A DNA stretch of 19,570 nucleotides from DAOUET01 sp034430155 (GCA_034430155.1 DAOUET010000112.1:1-19570); one strand, 5' to 3'; shown: positions 1 through 7,911, counted from the stretch's first letter. Notes: generated by a model from the sequence alone, not told the origin. Numbers and translations are program-made.

Positions 1-1262
1 TGACCGATGTGGTTGGCTTATCTCCCAGCCTGGCAGCTGCAGCGATCTTCATTGGGCGCAGCTGGGATTACATCAATGACCCATTGATCGGTCACCTATC
101 AGACCGCACGCGCACTCGCTGGGGTCGGCGGCGACCATTCTTATTATTCGGCGCTCTGCCATTTGCCCTTACATTTGTGTTGTTGTGGTGGCGACCTCCC
201 TGGGAGAACCAGGTCGCTCTGGCGATCTATTATGCCTGCGCGTACGTGGTCTTTGACGCTTCGGCGACCTTCGTCTATATGCCCTATTTCGCCCTTACAC
301 CAGAACTCACCCTGGATTACGACGAACGGACTTCATTAACCAGTTATCGCATGTTCTTCTCGATCCTGGGCAGCCTGGTAGCTTTTACCGTGCCTCTGAT
401 GATCGTAGGTGGCATCGTACCTGAAAGGGCGCCACGTTTTCTTCTGATGGGCTTGATCTTTGGCCTGGTCAGCATGTTGCCTTTGTTACTGGTGTTCCTG
501 GGCACCCGCGAGCGCCAGGTTTTTATGCAGCAAGAACAGCCCAGAATATTAAATTCGCTGAAAGCCGCAGCCAGAAACCGTCCCTTCGTGTTCAGCGTGG
601 CCATTTTCTTGCTTACCTGGGTCGCCATCGACATCCTTCAAGCAACCCTGCTCTATTTCATCAAATATGTGGTACAGAGAGAATCTCAGAGCGATATGAT
701 CATGGGGTTGATCTTTCTCACTGCGATTTTTGCTCTTCCACTCTGGGCATGGCTGTCACGGATTTGGAGCAAACGTTGGGCTTATGTTGCCGGAATCTCT
801 TTCTGGGCTCTGGTGCAGCTGCTGTTGATTACATTGAACCCCTCAACCTCTCTGACATTAATCCTCTCATTATGCGTTTTAGCCGGCGTCGGAGTAGGGG
901 CTGCCCACGTACTGCCGTGGTCGATCATTCCCGATGCAATTGAGTGGGACGAATGGCAAACCGGCCAGCGACACGAAGGCATGTTTTATAGCCTGGTTAC
1001 CCTTATGCAAAAAGTAGCTTCTTCCATCGCCATTCCCTTAACCCTGGTATTGTTAGGTGCTACTGGGTATGTGCCCACCGCTGCACAACAGCCTGCCAGC
1101 GCAATCTTAGGCATTCGCCTCGTCATCGGACCAATTCCAGCAGCTTTGCTTTGCCTGGGTATTGCTTTTGCCATGCTCTATCCCTTGGGTCGTGAGCAGC
1201 ATGTCCGGGTCGTGGCGGAACTAGAGAGCCGAAGGATGAGCGGGAAAGCCCGGTTACCATGA
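1..1262 (+). CDS. GPH-family (MelB-like) sugar/cation symporter, 5'-truncated by window edge
   Basis: This is the C-terminal ~90% of a secondary transporter of the major facilitator superfamily, most like the glycoside-pentoside-hexuronide:cation symporters, which move sugars across the cytoplasmic membrane with H+ or Na+. The reading frame is already open at the window edge (Thr-Asp precede Val at position 9), and the first visible residues (TDVVGLSPSLAA) are normally about 30-45 residues into the protein, so the start lies outside. The visible signature is the cytoplasmic loop after TM2, DPLIGHLSDRTRTRWGRRRP, with the Asp-rich, Arg-rich pattern of this family. About ten further hydrophobic helices follow. 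It overlaps the next gene by 4 bp (ATGA), so the two are probably translationally coupled. The substrate cannot be read from the sequence. Confidence is high for family, low for substrate. Confidence 0.85.
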   Translation, partial: TDVVGLSPSLAAAAIFIGRSWDYINDPLIGHLSDRTRTRWGRRRPFLLFGALPFALTFVLLWWRPPWENQVALAIYYACAYVVFDASATFVYMPYFALTPELTLDYDERTSLTSYRMFFSILGSLVAFTVPLMIVGGIVPERAPRFLLMGLIFGLVSMLPLLLVFLGTRERQVFMQQEQPRILNSLKAAARNRPFVFSVAIFLLTWVAIDILQATLLYFIKYVVQRESQSDMIMGLIFLTAIFALPLWAWLSRIWSKRWAYVAGISFWALVQLLLITLNPSTSLTLILSLCVLAGVGVGAAHVLPWSIIPDAIEWDEWQTGQRHEGMFYSLVTLMQKVASSIAIPLTLVLLGATGYVPTAAQQPASAILGIRLVIGPIPAALLCLGIAFAMLYPLGREQHVRVVAELESRRMSGKARLP

Positions 1263-2386
1263 GCGACCTGCATGTCTCTCCAATTCGTACCGCCAGGGAA
1301 CGGCGGATCTTTCTCACTTTTCCCTGGCATATTTATAAAGACGATCCTTTGTGGGTACCCCCTCTATTGCCGGAACGAAGAAAAACAATTGACCCGCAGC
1401 GTGGGCTGTTTTTTACGCATGGTGAAGCTGATTTTTTCATCGCCTGGAGAGAAGACAAACCGGTCGGTACAATTTGCGTGGCTGAGGATCGGGTAGCCAA
1501 CCAGCTGCGAGACAAGCAAGAGAGCTTATTTGGCTTTTTTGAATATATTCAAGATAAAAAGGTATTCGAAGCATTATTGCACCAGGCGACCCAATGGGCA
1601 CAGGCTCGCCAATTGAATGCTCTTTATGGTCCCTATAACTTGGATTACGAGGATAGTTACGGCGTGCTGGTCGATGGGCGAGAGCGACCACCAGCGATCA
1701 TGTGCGCTCATTCTCCCCCTTATTATTGTGAATTTATGGAGTCATACGGCTTTCAACCTGCACACGGGGATAATTTAGCTTATGCCATTTCTGTGAAGCA
1801 GACCTCATCACTAGGGCGTTTATCGCGCCTCGCAGAGCGAATTCGCCAGCGTGGGCATGTGCGTGTGCGCGGGGCCGACTTGATCCATTGGGAAGATGAG
1901 ATCGAGCGAGTCTACCAACTCATCAACGCCGCCCTTGCCCACCTCCCTGACCACAACCCCTGGCAACGCGATGTTTTATACGCCATGCTGGCTCCCTTTC
2001 GACGGATCGTAGACCCAGAACTTATCTTGTTTGCAGAGGTCAATGGTAAAACTGTGGGTTGGTTTCCCGGCATACCCAATTTGAATGAAGCCTTCATCCA
2101 TATCAATGGCCTGCGCTATCCCTGGGATTACGCCAAACTTTGGTGGTATATGCACCGGCAGCCCGATTGTCTGGCGATAAAAAGCGTCCTGGTACTGCCA
2201 GAGTATTGGCATACCGGGGTGAGTGTGCTGCTTTTTGATGAAATGGCCAAACGCGCCATAGCCAAAGGATATAAATGGGCAGACCTCTCATTGACCTCCG
2301 ATGACAACCCGAACACACCCATCCTGGCTGAACATATGGATGCCAAGATATACAAGCGCTATCGCGTCTACCGCTTGAAGATCTAA
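1259..2386 (+). CDS. GNAT-like (YghO/acyltransferase-type) hypothetical protein
   Basis: A 375-residue soluble protein. The N-terminus (IRTARERRIFLTFPWHIYKD followed by DPLWVPPL) is the hallmark of a widespread, poorly characterised family of GNAT-fold proteins related to E. coli YghO, whose acyl acceptor is not known. Further family-like segments are FFTHGEADFFIAWRE near residue 51, YGPYNLDYEDSYGVLVDG near 121, and PPAIMCAHSPPYYCEFMESY near 144. A C-terminal acetyltransferase-like part has SVLVLPEYWHTGVSVLLFDE near 310, resembling the acetyl-CoA binding beta-bulge, though the classic R/QxxGxG/A is degenerate (EYWHTGV). No signal peptide or membrane helix is visible. The start ATG lies inside the stop region of the symporter gene (ATGA), indicating coupling. 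The fold assignment is from recollection of family patterns; function unknown. Confidence 0.7.
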   Translation: MSDLHVSPIRTARERRIFLTFPWHIYKDDPLWVPPLLPERRKTIDPQRGLFFTHGEADFFIAWREDKPVGTICVAEDRVANQLRDKQESLFGFFEYIQDKKVFEALLHQATQWAQARQLNALYGPYNLDYEDSYGVLVDGRERPPAIMCAHSPPYYCEFMESYGFQPAHGDNLAYAISVKQTSSLGRLSRLAERIRQRGHVRVRGADLIHWEDEIERVYQLINAALAHLPDHNPWQRDVLYAMLAPFRRIVDPELILFAEVNGKTVGWFPGIPNLNEAFIHINGLRYPWDYAKLWWYMHRQPDCLAIKSVLVLPEYWHTGVSVLLFDEMAKRAIAKGYKWADLSLTSDDNPNTPILAEHMDAKIYKRYRVYRLKI

Positions 2387-2427
2387 TTGACGAATCAGAC
2401 TGAAGTCGTACAATTGACATGGCAAGG

Positions 2428-2528
2428 TGTCATTCTGAGGGAGCAAAGCGACCGAAGAATCCCTGAATTGCTCGATTGAAACGGTCGTAACATGGACTCT
2501 TCGCTTCCTTAGGCAGCTTAGAGTGACA
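2428..2528. repeat. Imperfect 35-bp inverted repeat (gtcattctgag-type intergenic repeat)
   Basis: Two 35-bp arms (2428-2462 and 2494-2528) are imperfect reverse complements around a 31-bp centre. The left arm starts TGTCATTCTGAGGGAGCAAA and ends GAAGAATCC; the right arm begins GGACTCTTCGCTTCC and ends AGAGTGACA. About 23-25 of 35 positions pair. Intergenic elements of the 'cattctgag...cgaagaatc' kind occur repeatedly in many environmental bacterial genomes, so this is probably one member of a dispersed family; only one copy is in the window. As RNA it could fold into a long hairpin downstream of the GNAT-like gene and might act as a transcript end. Confidence 0.6.
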
Positions 2529-2689
2529 TTAATATAGCAAATTGTCCGACTTTGTTTTGGTTGCTACATAAGGAAAACCTATTCCAACATTTAAATGCTT
2601 TAGGACTTACGCAGTTGGTGGGAGGATGGGGGTGTTTGGTATAAGCCAAATCTGGGAATGCCAACTGCATCTCATCCTCAAACCGCCAA
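2529..2689. other. Geneless spacer, no recognised content
   Basis: This stretch lies between the inverted repeat and the channel-like remnant. I see no coding signature. A small complementary pair (GCAGTTGG at 2611-2618 and CCAACTGC at 2661-2668) with a 42-base loop is the only symmetry noticed and may be chance. Confidence 0.4.
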
Positions 2690-2919
2690 ATTAGCAATGG
2701 CTGGGCGCGGGTCCATTCTTTTCTTGATTGGGACGATGGCACCCCGGAGGTTGGGCTTGGCAAAGGGGATCATCAATCTGGCTTTTGGTTTGTTTCTGGG
2801 TTTCCCCCCCGGAGCTATCGCCCTGGCCTTTGGCCTTGGTGGGCGTGAAATCCCTGCTGAGCAAGAATTTTCGTGACGAGGTGGTTGCCATCCGAAGGTT
2901 TGTGGGTAAAAAGCGGTAA
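2690..2919 (+). pseudogene. Remnant of a conserved-TM-helix (mechanosensitive channel-like) protein
   Basis: The + frame covering 2690-2876 encodes ILFLIGTMAPRRLGLAKG, then INLAFGLFLG and AIALAFGLGGRE. This pattern (LG.A..I..LAFGL.LGA.ALA.ALAFGLGGRE) is that of the conserved TM helix repeat found in MscS-like/CmpX membrane proteins, here with an internal deletion (FPPGAIALAFGLGG instead of two full helical repeats). The frame ends at 2876, while the next frame continues with a charged tail (NFRDEVVAIRRFVGKKR) to 2919, suggesting a frameshift. There is no plausible start or N-terminal domain. It lies just before the NUDIX gene. I infer a decayed gene; a short expressed membrane peptide cannot be excluded. 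Confidence 0.4.
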
Positions 2920-2930
2920 AATATTTCATG

Positions 2931-2936
2931 GGAGAA
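2931..2936 (+). promoter_or_regulatory. Ribosome binding site GGAGAA deciding the NUDIX start
   Basis: GGAGAA lies just after an ATG at 2928 and 3 bases (5 from GGAG) before a second in-frame ATG at 2940. The upstream ATG has no convincing Shine-Dalgarno in its 20 bases of leader, so the second ATG is favoured. Confidence 0.5.
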
Positions 2937-2939
2937 CCG

Positions 2940-3503
2940 ATGACCGCAGAACTCTTGGATATTGTCAACGATGACAATCAAGTCATGGGGCAGGAAAACA
3001 GAGCAACCGTTCACCAATCAGGGAGGTGGCACCGGGGCGTTCACATTTTTCTCTTTACACCTGACCGTAAACTCATAGTTCAACAACGCAGTCTAACCCG
3101 GTTACAATCTCCAGGAGCTTTAGATTGTTCTGTATCTGAACATCTCAAAGCGGGCGAATCCTATTTCGAGGCAGCCATGCGCGGTTTGCGTGAGGAATTA
3201 TTAATTGACCCAATACCGCTAACTCGATTGTTGCAATTTAAACTGGACTACGCGGTGGGTGATAACATGATCAGTGAGCTGTTCACAGGCGTGGCGCATT
3301 CAAGTGCAGTTCGTTTCGATCGGTTGGAGGTAGAGCAGATTTATTTTCTCAATCTGGCTGAAATTGAGAATCTGGCAAATCAAGCCGAAATTCCCATGAG
3401 CCGTTGGTTCAAACAATTACTCTGCTGGTACCTGGGCAAATCCTCCAACCTGGAGATAATTTGGAAATCAAAGCGTACGCCTGAACACCACCCTATCACA
3501 TGA
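2940..3503 (+). CDS. NUDIX hydrolase (IPP isomerase-like / YfcD-like)
   Basis: A 187-residue soluble protein (191 if the ATG at 2928 is used). NUDIX enzymes cleave nucleoside diphosphates linked to another moiety; the same fold includes type 1 isopentenyl-diphosphate isomerase. The N-terminus ELLDIVNDDNQVMGQENR and the segment WHRGVHIFLF followed by LIVQQRS match the YfcD/Idi-like branch. The Nudix box is seen as EHLKAGESYFEAAMRGLREE (around residues 65-84): the metal-binding REE end is kept, but the canonical first Gly is Glu and the RE pair is RG, so the box is non-canonical. The exact substrate is not predictable. It precedes ychF on the same strand with a 47-bp gap and may be co-transcribed with it. 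Confidence 0.75.
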   Translation: MTAELLDIVNDDNQVMGQENRATVHQSGRWHRGVHIFLFTPDRKLIVQQRSLTRLQSPGALDCSVSEHLKAGESYFEAAMRGLREELLIDPIPLTRLLQFKLDYAVGDNMISELFTGVAHSSAVRFDRLEVEQIYFLNLAEIENLANQAEIPMSRWFKQLLCWYLGKSSNLEIIWKSKRTPEHHPIT

Positions 3504-3550
3504 ATATTTACTATCAGGTTCATCATTAGTACACCCTTTAAGGCAGCGCC

Positions 3551-4651
3551 ATGGCATTAAGCATAGGCATTGTGGGACTCCCAAATGTAGGCAAAAGCAC
3601 TCTTTTTAACGCCCTGACTAAAGAGCAATATGCTCAAGTTGCCAACTACCCCTTCTGTACCATCGAACCTAACAGAGCAATCGTCCCGGTTCCCGACCAG
3701 CGCGTCGAGAAACTGACCGAGCTAGCTAAAGTAAGCCAATCTATACATGCTACGGTTGAATTTGTCGACATCGCCGGGCTGGTGAGAGGAGCCAGTCAGG
3801 GTGAAGGTCTCGGCAATCAATTTCTCGGGCAGATCCGAAATACCGACGCCATCGTCCACGTGGTGCGTTGTTTTGAGGATCGCAATGTAGTTCACGTCAG
3901 CGGGGATATCGACCCGCGGCAGGATATCGAAATAGTCAATATCGAACTGGCCCTGGCAGACCTGCAGCAATTGGAACGTCGCATTGAGCACTTAACCAGC
4001 CAGGTTAAAGGCGATAAGAGATTCCAAGCCGTCCTGGATGTCGCCCATGCTCTGCAAGAACACCTCCAAACTGGCCGACCCATATCACGATTCGAACAGC
4101 AAAACGATGAGGCCTTTCAATCTCTAAATCGAGAGATGCGCTTTCTCACCAGCAAGCCCATGATTCTTGTGGCGAATGTCGATGAGAGCAACCTGGTGGA
4201 AGATGATGACTTGGTTAAGGCGGTTTACCAGATAGCGTCAGAACAGGGAGCAGAAGTAGTGAAGATTTGCTCTAAACTTGAAGAGGAATTGGCTGGACTG
4301 AGCGAGGAAGAGCGCCTTGAATACCTGCATCTGTCAGGCGCCCAGGAGGGTGGTCTCGAACAGATCATCCATAAGAGTTATCAAATCCTGGGGTTTATCA
4401 GTTTTTTTACGATGAACGAGCGTGAAGTCAGGGCATGGACAATTCGTCAAGGAGAAACCGCACCAAAAGCCGCTGGCGCCATTCATACAGACTTCGAACG
4501 GGGATTTATCCGCGCTGAAGTGATCCCCTATGATACATTCTTACGGCATGCTAGCTGGGCGGCCGCCAAAGCTGGGGGAGAGATGCGCTTGGAAGGGAAA
4601 GAATACGTCGTTAAGGATGGCGATGTGATCTACTTTCGCTTCAACGTCTAA
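3551..4651 (+). CDS. ychF: Redox-regulated ATPase YchF (OLA1-type)
   Basis: Full-length (366 aa) member of the universally conserved YchF/OLA1 family: Obg-related P-loop proteins that prefer ATP, bind ribosomes and affect stress responses. Visible motifs are G1 GLPNVGKST (residues 9-17), switch I region NYPFCTIEPN (32-41), G3 DIAGLVRGASQGEGLGNQFL (73-92), and the altered nucleotide-specificity motif NVDE (209-212), which in this family replaces NKxD and goes with ATP use. A coiled-coil helical insertion spans about 130-190, and a C-terminal TGS domain begins near 280 (FFTMNEREVRAWTIRQG) and ends VKDGDVIYFRFNV. The start has a weak AAGG upstream and fits the family N-terminus exactly. It is convergent with the next gene, 55 bp away; no clear terminator hairpin is seen there. 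Confidence 0.97.
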   Translation: MALSIGIVGLPNVGKSTLFNALTKEQYAQVANYPFCTIEPNRAIVPVPDQRVEKLTELAKVSQSIHATVEFVDIAGLVRGASQGEGLGNQFLGQIRNTDAIVHVVRCFEDRNVVHVSGDIDPRQDIEIVNIELALADLQQLERRIEHLTSQVKGDKRFQAVLDVAHALQEHLQTGRPISRFEQQNDEAFQSLNREMRFLTSKPMILVANVDESNLVEDDDLVKAVYQIASEQGAEVVKICSKLEEELAGLSEEERLEYLHLSGAQEGGLEQIIHKSYQILGFISFFTMNEREVRAWTIRQGETAPKAAGAIHTDFERGFIRAEVIPYDTFLRHASWAAAKAGGEMRLEGKEYVVKDGDVIYFRFNV

Positions 4652-4706
4652 GCGTTGGGATACTATTTTTGAACAGAATGGGGATACCCAATTGGAACTC
4701 AAGCTA

Positions 4707-5630
4707 TCAGTCCGCACGTTTTTCTCGAGGCAACTTTAATTTGGCTTGGATAAATTGCTGGTGGGTAAGTTTCAACACGTTTGAGATCATGCGAATTTCC
4801 TCGATCTCCTCATGAGAGGCGCGACCGTCGCCGGCCGCTACCGTAAATAGCACATCTAAAAAGGCCAGGCGCTCCGCTTCACTGGTCAGGCTGAAAAACT
4901 GGCGCGTCATGCGATAATAGTCCAGGGTTTTACCGATCTCCGAAACTGCCACCTCGGTTACAATGACCGCCTCGGATTGGGAAATATCCCAACCCTTCTG
5001 CAAGACTGCCACCATGGTCTTGAACTCATCTTCTGTGATTTCCCAATCCACAAAGGCAACTCGCGCCATTAGACCACCGGCCAGGCAGAGCTTGCGAAGT
5101 ATGGCATCCGAGACCTCCAAATTATCCCCGCTGGACTCCAGGCGATGCCGAACATGGTAAAAAACCTTGTTCCGCACGAAATCCTCAAAATCGGATTCGC
5201 GATTTGGGGAGAGGGCAACCGCCTGAGATCGGCGCTGTACCGGTCCACGCAATAACCGTCCAAATTGGCCAAAAATGCCTGTATTTACCTCCTCAATGGC
5301 GGTCGTAATCTCACCAACAGCTTCCAGTTCATCATCGCTAACTTGCCCATCTGCGGCGACCAGCTGGTCCAGGTAAACAAGGGTCAATGCTCGATCTGCC
5401 GGGGTGTTCAAGACCCCTTTTAATTCATCTATAAGACGGGCACGTTCGGCTTCATCCACTGGCGATTCAATATACATATCTAGCCGAGCCCAATCATTGG
5501 CAGTCATCTCAGGCAGTTGAAAGAGCAAGTCTTTTAAACTATTAATCTCCTCATGGCTTATCTCTCCGTCCGCCCAGGCTGCTGCAATGAGCACTTTTAC
5601 TAACGATATGATCAGTCTCTCTTTGGGCAT
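4707..5630 (-). CDS. Two-lobed TerB-like protein
   Basis: A soluble acidic protein of 307 residues with two copies of a TerB-like all-helical domain (about 5-125 and 180-300). Each lobe carries acidic loop motifs resembling metal-binding loops: DGEISHEE (near 20), DGQVSDDE (near 95), DWEITEDE (near 197) and DGRASHEE (near 269). TerB domains were named from tellurite-resistance operons but occur widely in proteins of unknown function; no other ter genes are present, so tellurite resistance is not implied. Two tandem ATGs are available; the ribosome site GGAGG (5635-5639) is 1 base from the first (5633) and 4 from the second (5630), so the second is chosen. It is transcribed divergently from the EamA gene. 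No signal peptide or transmembrane segment is seen. Confidence 0.7.
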   Translation of the reverse strand: MPKERLIISLVKVLIAAAWADGEISHEEINSLKDLLFQLPEMTANDWARLDMYIESPVDEAERARLIDELKGVLNTPADRALTLVYLDQLVAADGQVSDDELEAVGEITTAIEEVNTGIFGQFGRLLRGPVQRRSQAVALSPNRESDFEDFVRNKVFYHVRHRLESSGDNLEVSDAILRKLCLAGGLMARVAFVDWEITEDEFKTMVAVLQKGWDISQSEAVIVTEVAVSEIGKTLDYYRMTRQFFSLTSEAERLAFLDVLFTVAAGDGRASHEEIEEIRMISNVLKLTHQQFIQAKLKLPREKRAD

Positions 5631-5771
5631 CATTCCTCCAGGAATAACGGGTAAAATTATCCATCCATATGATAAGCAGGTTCAGACTCTTACGCAGGAA
5701 ATTATAAACCGCGGCGAGCTTATTATCGCTGGTCCCTATAAGGAATTGACTTAAACTCGAAAGCCAACGCT

Positions 5772-6650
5772 GTGAGCCTCTCTGTTATCACAATCGTTAT
5801 CATATCCACATTCATGCATGCGGGTTGGAATCTACTAGCTCGCTTCTACCGGTCTGAGCGGATTTTTTACAGCCGCATGCTCGGCATTATCCTGCTGGTT
5901 GGTTTAATCCCGGCGGTGACCAGTGAGATAGCCACCCGTTCGCTAACATCTCTGGCCTGGGCCTGCGTGGTGGGATCGGGTTTTAGTGCCAGTTTTTACC
6001 TTTATTTCTTAGCGCGCGCCTATGAAGAGGCGGATTTTACAGTGGTTTATCCGGTCGCCCGCTCACTTCCAGTGATCTTTGTGGCATTTGGTGATCTGCT
6101 GAGGGGAAGATTTCTCACCGTGGCTGGATGGGTGGGTCTGATATTGGTCGCCAGTGGCAACTTGCTGGTGCCACTGCGCTCGTTTGAGGATTTCAGGCTT
6201 AAGAACTATTTCAACCGAGCCAGTTTATGGATGCTGCTGGCGGCTGCAGGGACAGTTGGCTACACCCTGCTCGATAAAATCGCTGCCGAGGTAATTCAAC
6301 CAGGAGCCGCTACGGCAGCCCGTTACGGCTATATGTACTTCGCCATCTCATTCATTCCTTACACAGCCTTTTTGAGGCTTTCCAAACCAGCCGTCCAAAA
6401 TCCCCGCATTTTGAATTGGAAAATAATCTTTGCAGCTGCTCTATTGAGTTTCTCGGCGTACTGGCTTATTCTTTGGGCTTACCAGTTAACCCCCTTGGCC
6501 AGTTATATCGTTGCTTTCCGACAGTTCAGCATTGTGATCGGAGCAATCCTGGCTTTTATTATTTTCAGAGAGCAAGGATTAGTGGTGCGGATGTCAGGCG
6601 CGCTGCTGATCACCTCCGGACTCCTGCTCATCGCACTGTGGGGGAGATGA
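5772..6650 (+). CDS. EamA/DMT-superfamily transporter
   Basis: A 292-residue integral membrane protein with about ten hydrophobic helices forming two EamA-type halves (about 3-135 and 150-290). The family (drug/metabolite transporters) exports or imports small metabolites and is not predictable as to substrate. Landmarks are HAGWNLLARFY at the end of TM1, the conserved YPVARSLPVIFV in the first half, and the equivalent ASYIVAFRQFSIVIGAILAF in the second, which ends in IALWGR. The start is a GTG at 5772; an in-frame stop at 5739-5741 limits any longer form, and the first helix would be lost with the next ATG. No good Shine-Dalgarno is visible. It is 138 bp from the divergent TerB-like gene. 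Confidence 0.85.
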   Translation: MSLSVITIVIISTFMHAGWNLLARFYRSERIFYSRMLGIILLVGLIPAVTSEIATRSLTSLAWACVVGSGFSASFYLYFLARAYEEADFTVVYPVARSLPVIFVAFGDLLRGRFLTVAGWVGLILVASGNLLVPLRSFEDFRLKNYFNRASLWMLLAAAGTVGYTLLDKIAAEVIQPGAATAARYGYMYFAISFIPYTAFLRLSKPAVQNPRILNWKIIFAAALLSFSAYWLILWAYQLTPLASYIVAFRQFSIVIGAILAFIIFREQGLVVRMSGALLITSGLLLIALWGR

Positions 6651-6699
6651 TCAGAGCTCGTGTTTGATAAGGATCAGACAGCCGCCCGATTAGATAACT

Positions 6700-6917
6700 T
6701 GGATTCAACTCGTAAGTGCAACAGGTTGCTCAAAAAATACCTCAAAGGGTGATTTGAAATCAAGGCATTTTCTAGGACGATGGTTGAGTTTGAACATGAT
6801 CTGTTTCAGTTCGTTATGGGTGACCGAAGAGAGGTCTCGATTTTTAGGAATATATTGGCGTATCAAGCCATTCATATTTTCATTCGCACCCCGTTCCCAA
6901 GCAGCATACGGATGAGC
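6700..6917 (-). mobile_element. IS30-family transposase 3' remnant, copy 1
   Basis: Read on the - strand, this stretch encodes the last ~70 residues of an IS30-family transposase: HPYAAWERGANENMNGLIRQ, then YIPKNRDLSSV, and the end LNHRPRKCLDFKSPFEVFF followed by ALTS and a stop at 6705-6707. The Glu of ERGANEN is the last acidic residue of the DDE catalytic triad; the two Asp residues and the DNA-binding region are missing. The element end TGGATTCAACTCGTAAGTGC (6700-6719) immediately follows the stop, as is usual for IS30-type terminal repeats. Its upstream part is cut off at about 6917 by the end of copy 2. Non-functional. Confidence 0.85.
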
Positions 6918-6918
6918 C

Positions 6919-7084
6919 TGGATTCAACTTGTTAGTGCAACAGACAGATCAAAGAATACCTCGAAAGGTGACAAGAAATCAAGGCATTTTCTTGGACGAT
7001 GGTTCAAGCGTTTCATGATCAGTATCAATTCTGCGTCGGTGACAGAAGCGAAATCACAGTTTTTCGGAATGTATCGACGTAAAA
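6919..7084 (-). mobile_element. IS30-family transposase 3' remnant, copy 2, fused to ABC gene remnant
   Basis: A second, related but not identical IS30 transposase C-terminus. The - strand encodes RRYIPKNCDFASV, then LNHRPRKCLDFLSPFEVFF and ALTS, with the stop at 6924-6926 and the same terminal sequence TGGATTCAACTTGTTAGTGC from 6919. It differs from copy 1 at several residues, so it is not a simple recent duplication. Its upstream end (near 7080) runs directly into the C-terminal TOBE part of the broken ABC ATPase gene, in another frame. An open frame spanning 6924-7154 is only the accidental fusion of the two. No flanking target duplications could be assigned. Confidence 0.85.
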
Positions 7085-7690
7085 TGCACTGCCACCCACA
7101 TTCGCTTGGATTCTCACAATCGAACCTAGAAATGTGATGTTTTCTATGGTGCAATCCAGCACATTCTCTTTCTCCCTATCCATGGTAAAACTGAGTTGCT
7201 CGGGTCTGACCGCGATCATCAATCTGTCACCATTCTTAAATCCCTCCAGCCCCTGAGCGGTTTGGATTTGCTGGCCTTCTAATTTCAAGATCTTGCTACT
7301 TGTATCTATTCAACATTGACGGCATTCAAGGTACCGACAAATTGGGCCACGAACTCCGTCTTTGGGAAGTTGTAAATTTCAAAAGGTGCCCCCACCTGCT
7401 CAATGAATCCATTATTCATCACCACCACCCGATCCGAAAGAGATAAAGCCTCCTCCTGGTCGTGGGTAACATAAATGGCGGTGATACCCAAATGCTGTTG
7501 GATGGCGCGGATTTCTGACCGCAAGGATACCCGAATCTTTGCATCGAGGGCGGAGAGCGGTTCGTCGAGTAAGAGCACCTCGGGCTGGATCGCTAAAGCC
7601 CTGGCTAATGCCACTCGCTGTTGCTGGTCACCGGATAACTGGAACTGATAACGATCCCCAAAACCGGGCATATGGATCAGGTTTATTGGC
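7080..7690 (-). pseudogene. Broken second ABC transporter ATPase (FbpC/PotA-type)
   Basis: This is the 3' two-thirds of an ATP-binding subunit that would have followed the double-length permease gene. It begins abruptly at NLIHMPGFGDRY (near 7685) and keeps the signature region as LSGDQQQR (the second Gly of LSGGQ is Asp), Walker B LLLDEPLSALDA, the switch His in VTHDQEEA, and EQVGAPFEIY. The frame ends after GTLNAVNVE at 7306-7308; one missing base there shifts translation, because another frame continues with SSKILKLEGQQIQ and the TOBE segment IAVRPEQLSF and NITFLGSIVRIQANVGG until IS30 copy 2 cuts in near 7080. Walker A and the Q-loop are absent. I infer decay after a rearrangement; the intact ATPase at 9669-10778 could supply the transporter. 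Confidence 0.8.
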
Positions 7691-7911
7691 AATATCCAGC
7701 CCACTCCACCGGGATCGCTTCGGATACATCGCACACATCCATTCTCTGCCGCTGGCTGCAGGCAATTGGGGGCCTGGAACGGTGAACTGGCGGTCAGGAA
7801 TTGCCGGAGCCGGGTTGCTGTATGCTTCTGCGGCAAGATGGGTCAAGCCGGCTGCACGGGGATGCGCGCTGTGCGGGACTACACCTTTGCTTGAGGCTCA
7901 GACAAAACGGG
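7691..7911. other. Unrecognised insert between permease stop and ABC pseudogene
   Basis: About 220 bp separate the permease stop codon from the first recognisable ATPase codon, exactly where the ATPase N-terminus with Walker A should be. Open frames cross it on both strands (for example + 7539-7958), but none has a pattern I recognise, and the + frame is largely antisense to the ABC remnant. It is probably foreign or scrambled sequence brought in by the same events that broke the ATPase. Confidence 0.4.

Noticed and set aside
2601..2614. TAGGACTTACGCAG as a transposon end
   Set aside because: It resembles terminal sequences of some insertion elements, but no partner end or transposase remnant was found nearby.
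4652..4706. Bidirectional terminator between ychF and the TerB-like gene
   Set aside because: Only a short CCAATTGG palindrome and scattered partial matches; no stem followed by a T-run.
4707..5630. Tellurite resistance function for the TerB-like protein
   Set aside because: No other ter genes nearby; TerB domains are widespread outside resistance operons.
5701..5706. TATAAT (- strand) as promoter of the TerB-like gene
   Set aside because: No acceptable -35 hexamer at 16-18 bases; too weak to list.
6924..7154. 76-residue open frame on the - strand as a gene
   Set aside because: It is an accidental fusion of an out-of-frame ABC TOBE stretch with the IS30 copy 2 tail.
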